Shown here: positions 60,301 to 64,000 of the stretch, in pieces
How positions within the stretch are numbered: the stretch's first letter is position 1
Layout: the number at the start of each line of letters is the position of its first letter
Origin: Caprimulgus europaeus
Taxonomy: Eukaryota; Chordata; Aves; Caprimulgiformes; Caprimulgidae
Direction: 5' to 3'
Length of the DNA stretch: 64,000 nt
Assembly (NCBI GenBank): GCA_907165065.1
Contig: OU015539.1
Location: 12,236,816 to 12,300,815 of the forward strand
The notes under the pieces: generated by a model
Told to the model about the DNA's origin: nothing
What the model saw: only the letters and a program-made list of their open reading frames with translations
The model's database searches: none
Made by a program: the position numbers and the translations under genes

Positions 60301-63300
60301 AGTACCTGTACTCTCTGCCTGATTGCTGGGAGAGTCTCTTGAACAATGGAGGTCATCGGATGAAAGCTAGATTGGTTTGGGAGACCTGCACAGAGGACAC
60401 AAGGGAGTGAACTTCTGTTAGGCACAAAGGGAAGAACTCCAGCTGGGATTAGAATCTGTTGTCCTTATCTCCTAAGCAAGATTTCTTCTTTGCTTCTCCC
60501 TCCTTCTCTTCCTCCTTCTATCTCTCTTTCCCTCCTTTTCAAGTGGTGATTAACCATAACTTTTCTAATTGGACTTCTAAACAAATTGTGCTTAGTTGCA
60601 AGTCAGGTAGCTCAGCTGTTTCCCTGCTATCTCCACTATGTTTCCTGAACTCTAACCTGCTGTCTGCAGAGGTCAGTGGGGTGGGAGGTAACAGAGGACA
60701 GATGATCTGGTGAAAGATGCTCACTCTGCAGACATCAAGAGTCCAAACAAAAAGCCCTGGCCAGACCTGAAGCTCTGCAGGGAGGTAAAGCACATTGTGC
60801 ATGGAACCCAGCAGAAGCAAAGCGATGCACAGGTTTTGGGTAGGCTCATACTTGAAAATGCATTGAGAACATTTTAGCAGGCTTGTGACCTTTAAAAGAG
60901 ATTAGAGCTAGTTATTAGTTCATTTCTACCTCAGCATGTTTGTTTGAGTAGGTGCTCTATATTAAGTGTGAACAATATGCAAGTGGCTTTCTTCCATATT
61001 TCATAGAAATTGTGTAGAGGCAAGGTATGTATTTGATTGCATATACCTACTCCTTGGGGTCTTCCGTGGAGATGTGCTCGAGCTCAGAATATTATCCAGA
61101 GCGTCAGCGTTGATTGAAACTGGAGTAGATCAAATGAGTAGATCTGAGTCTCAGCAAAACTTCATGGCTCAGTCAAACTTCTCAGATCCTGTCTTTTCTT
61201 ACATGCATATTTCTGAGCGTACCTTTGACATCCAGGCACTCTTACATTGATCCTGTTGGCATAAAAAAGAAGTGTTGCCAAACAAAGAAATGGTCTGGCA
61301 AATCAACTCCAATCTCCTAGGAGTGGCTTGAAGGAGGACTGAGAATCAGAAAGTTGGATTTCTGACTTACTTTGCTGGGCAAGTCATGACACATGGGGAT
61401 AATACACCTACTCCATGTTGGTCATTCACCTAGCAAATTTAGATCATTTTGTGAAAGTAAACTTGCCCAGCTCTCCTGACAGATGGGAAAAACATGTAGC
61501 ACAGTTGGAAATGATTGGGAGCCATTGATATGTGAGCTCCTGTGGGGATGCAGGGCCACCAGTGTCATGTGTGGTGGCCTAAATGGGCATCACTTCCCAC
61601 CTGATTGCAGAGGAATAGGGTAATAACACCTTCAGGCCAGGAAGGAGTTAAAACCAGTGCTGGAAGGGAACTGAAGTATTCAGAATAAGAAATGTCCAGA
61701 GGGAGCTGTGCTGGCCAAGCCTGGGCTTAGCACTTTCAGCTGCTCTTCTGCGCTCTTAACACATGAAAGGTGTAACAAAGGCCTGGTCCTGGGGGCTCCC
61801 AAGGCATGGCTCACACCAGAGTTACTTGGTATTTGCCCAGTGGAAGCATCCACAGAGTTTGGAAGTCAAGCTTGGCTTGCCCTGGAGCTGGAGCACAGTG
61901 CAAGGTGGCAGAGAGCCGTCCTGCATCGCCAGCGCCAGGCTGCTGAGCCGCCTGGGACAGTGTCACTGATTTGACTGTGTCCATTAGCTGGGACAGATAT
62001 GCTCCTTTTCTCAGTGCAGTGGAGTCCAGGTTAGTAAAAGTGTGTTGCTTTATTTTCACTGTTGTAATTCCAGCAGAGCAAACATGAAAAGGAACAAAAG
62101 CCAAACTGTTTGGGCAGCATGGGCTCCTTCTCCCCTTAGGGGTTTGTCACAACAAGACTGTGCACCTCACCTGAGGCAGGACTTGTGATGCTGCCAGGGC
62201 TCAGATCCCCATTTCTTTACACAGCCGTGCCCCAGACCTACACCTTCTGTCACCAGCTCTGCATCTCCCCTTGGGAGGATGCAAACTTCCTTCTCCAGCT
62301 TTCACCATGGGGCAGTGGCTGCTGAGGTCCTGGTGCCACAGGGCAGCCTTGGCCCAGGCTGGACCTGGGAAGGCAAAAGCAGGAGTGCTAAACAAACCTT
62401 GGTGAAAACTGATCCTCTCTTGGTTAAACTCTTAATTTCTCTGGGGTGCTGAAGGTCTGCTGAAGGCAGCCAGACAACTCATTCAGCTCTGCAGCCAGCT
62501 GTGCGTGCCTTGGGGAGTTGAAGCTCACCGAGAGAGCACAGCTGTGTTTCTTATTATTCACTTTAAAAAGTGGATCATCCCATGCTAATTATCCTTCTCA
62601 CATATGTCAGAAGTGATGTGTGATTCATAAGTGAAACTGTTATGTGTGTTGCCTTTGATACTGCGTAAGTCAGGCAGCGGCATGGCACAGACTGCGTTCA
62701 CAGAGTCCTCGCTGCAGGCGAGAGTTGCGTTGGGGTCGTGTCTGCAGCACACAGAGCTGATGGCTAAAATAACTTAAATTCAGAAAGTGTTTTGGAAGCA
62801 TTTCTGGAGAATGGAGCGTTTTGCAAGCACTGTATTTCCACGAGTGAGGGCAGCACTAGGAATGGCTTTTTTGTCAGCTAATTTGTGTCCTTAAGAGGAA
62901 GCTGCTTCCTTCCTCTCTTCATTTAATTCCTTTGCTGCTTTGACCTTCACCTGTGCAACTTGCTCACTGAAATCCTCTTGGGAGGATCAGTGTCAGCTCT
63001 AATAAGCCGGCTGTCACTTTATACCAAACAGAAAGTAAATGTTTCATTTATTAAATGGGCCCGTAGAAAACACTCCCTTTTCCTGCCATCCTCAGTTTTC
63101 TTCTAGGGGAAAGTGTTTTATGTAACTGAAAGTGTGTGAAGTGGATTTGAAACTGCTGATTTAAATGTCTTGAATGAAGACTGTTATGTAAGACTTTTCT
63201 TCATAAGTTTAGCTGAAATGCGATCGGTGTTACAGCACGTGGTCTGGTCACAGTGAATTTTCTTGTGTTTCCACTAAGGGATATGCTGTGTAAGGAACAC

Positions 63301-64000
63301 ACTGGGAATTTCTTTTCTTTAGCAAGCTGCACAGGAAGGCACAGGAAAAGTAAGATTATAGCACTGAGCTCTCGGCTGCTGGTGCAGGGCACAGCACTGC
63401 TTCTTGTTGGGACTTCTGCCAATGACTTGATTGTGAGCAGAACAGCTTTTCTCTATCATAGCTTCTGTTACGTTTATTTATTGCTCCTCTTCCACTGCTA
63501 TTTTGTGCTGACAAGCCCAGCCTGTGCTTCTCTACCAGCTTGCACAGGTGGGTTGGTTTTACACTAATAAGCCTGGGAAAGTATTTGAGTGGTGTTGAAG
63601 GGAGTAGGTTTTTTGTGTGCCTTTCATGCAGAGCTGGTGTTTGGGGGTTGAATTGAGCAGCTTATGGAGTTGCTGTTTTAAAATTATGTTTGACAAACCT
63701 GAAATCAGTGCACATCACTGACTGAATACCTCTGTGGAGACCAATTGGAGAGAGAAAAATAAGGTGACAGCTTCAGCACGTGAGAGGACCGCTGTGGCTT
63801 TTTTCTGTGAACATGGAGATTGTGTAAGTATGGTTGCTTCTCTGGATTTGACTCTGTTGGGTTTTTTTAGGCTGAAATCAAGCTTGTATTCGGAGCTAGA
63901 CTAGGTGTAAAAACTGACTATAAGGCACTTGTGCACCGTCATCCTCTGGCTTTGCGGTGAAACTGTGTCAACCAGCCCCTCTTACATGAAGTAGGGTCCC
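45328..64000. other. Large interval without a supported gene
   Basis: About 18.7 kb of mixed composition. It includes a moderately GC-rich patch at about 45,650-46,240, an AT-rich tract at about 47,550-47,600 and a T18-type run at about 59,918-59,935. Open frames, for example at 54,594-54,866 (+), 56,627-57,106 (-) and 59,216-59,650 (-), have no splice context and resemble no family I know. The next gene expected from vertebrate synteny is INSC or CALCB, but no exon of either was recognised. Confidence 0.5.

Noticed and set aside
39500..64000. A second CGRP-type gene (CALCB) in the right half
   Set aside because: Looked for a Cys ring followed by THRLA and VGSKAF-like sequence. Only exon 5 at 38.6 kb has it, but a diverged exon could be missed by eye.

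Overview
The window looks like a nuclear genome segment from a bird. Three things point that way: the calcitonin and CGRP peptides are of avian type, there is a CR1 LINE 3' end, and there is a fragment resembling the avian ENS-1/Soprano endogenous retrovirus family. Genes are intron-split, AT-rich, and have CpG-island promoters. The conserved order is PDE3B (end) - CYP2R1 - calcitonin/CGRP gene, as in the vertebrate neighbourhood that in human lies on 11p15.

Layout. 1-about 4,350: the last four coding exons and 3' UTR of PDE3B on the + strand (280 C-terminal codons and a stop). About 4,350-15,000: gene-free AT-rich DNA. 15,527-24,409: complete five-exon CYP2R1 on the - strand. Its exons splice in frame to 496 residues, and the start codon lies in a CpG island at about 23.7-24.8 kb. 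About 24.8-32.4 kb: no gene seen. 32.4-34.6 kb: a large CpG island ending in the TATA/CRE promoter of the calcitonin/CGRP gene (CALCA-type) on the + strand. This gene has a noncoding exon 1, shared coding exons 2 and 3, a calcitonin exon 4 with its own poly(A) signals, a CGRP exon 5 and a 3'-UTR exon 6. Splicing gives a 138-residue procalcitonin or a 125-residue pro-CGRP. About 39.3-43.6 kb: no supported gene. 43.57-45.33 kb: a small CpG island with YY1 and RFX motifs that runs into an LTR-like promoter, a leader with degenerate tandem repeats, and a broken gag-like reading frame. 45.3-64 kb: no coding exon that I can support.

Functionally, two neighbours act in calcium physiology. CYP2R1 makes 25-hydroxyvitamin D, and the head-to-head gene about 9.8 kb away makes calcitonin, or CGRP in neurons. 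PDE3B is a cyclic-nucleotide phosphodiesterase. The most informative noncoding signals are a cluster of TGCATG (Fox/RBFOX) sites around the calcitonin exon, an abutting acceptor/donor pair downstream of its poly(A) site, a perfect 16-bp hairpin in CYP2R1 intron 1, and the orphan CpG/LTR promoter at 43.6-44.4 kb.
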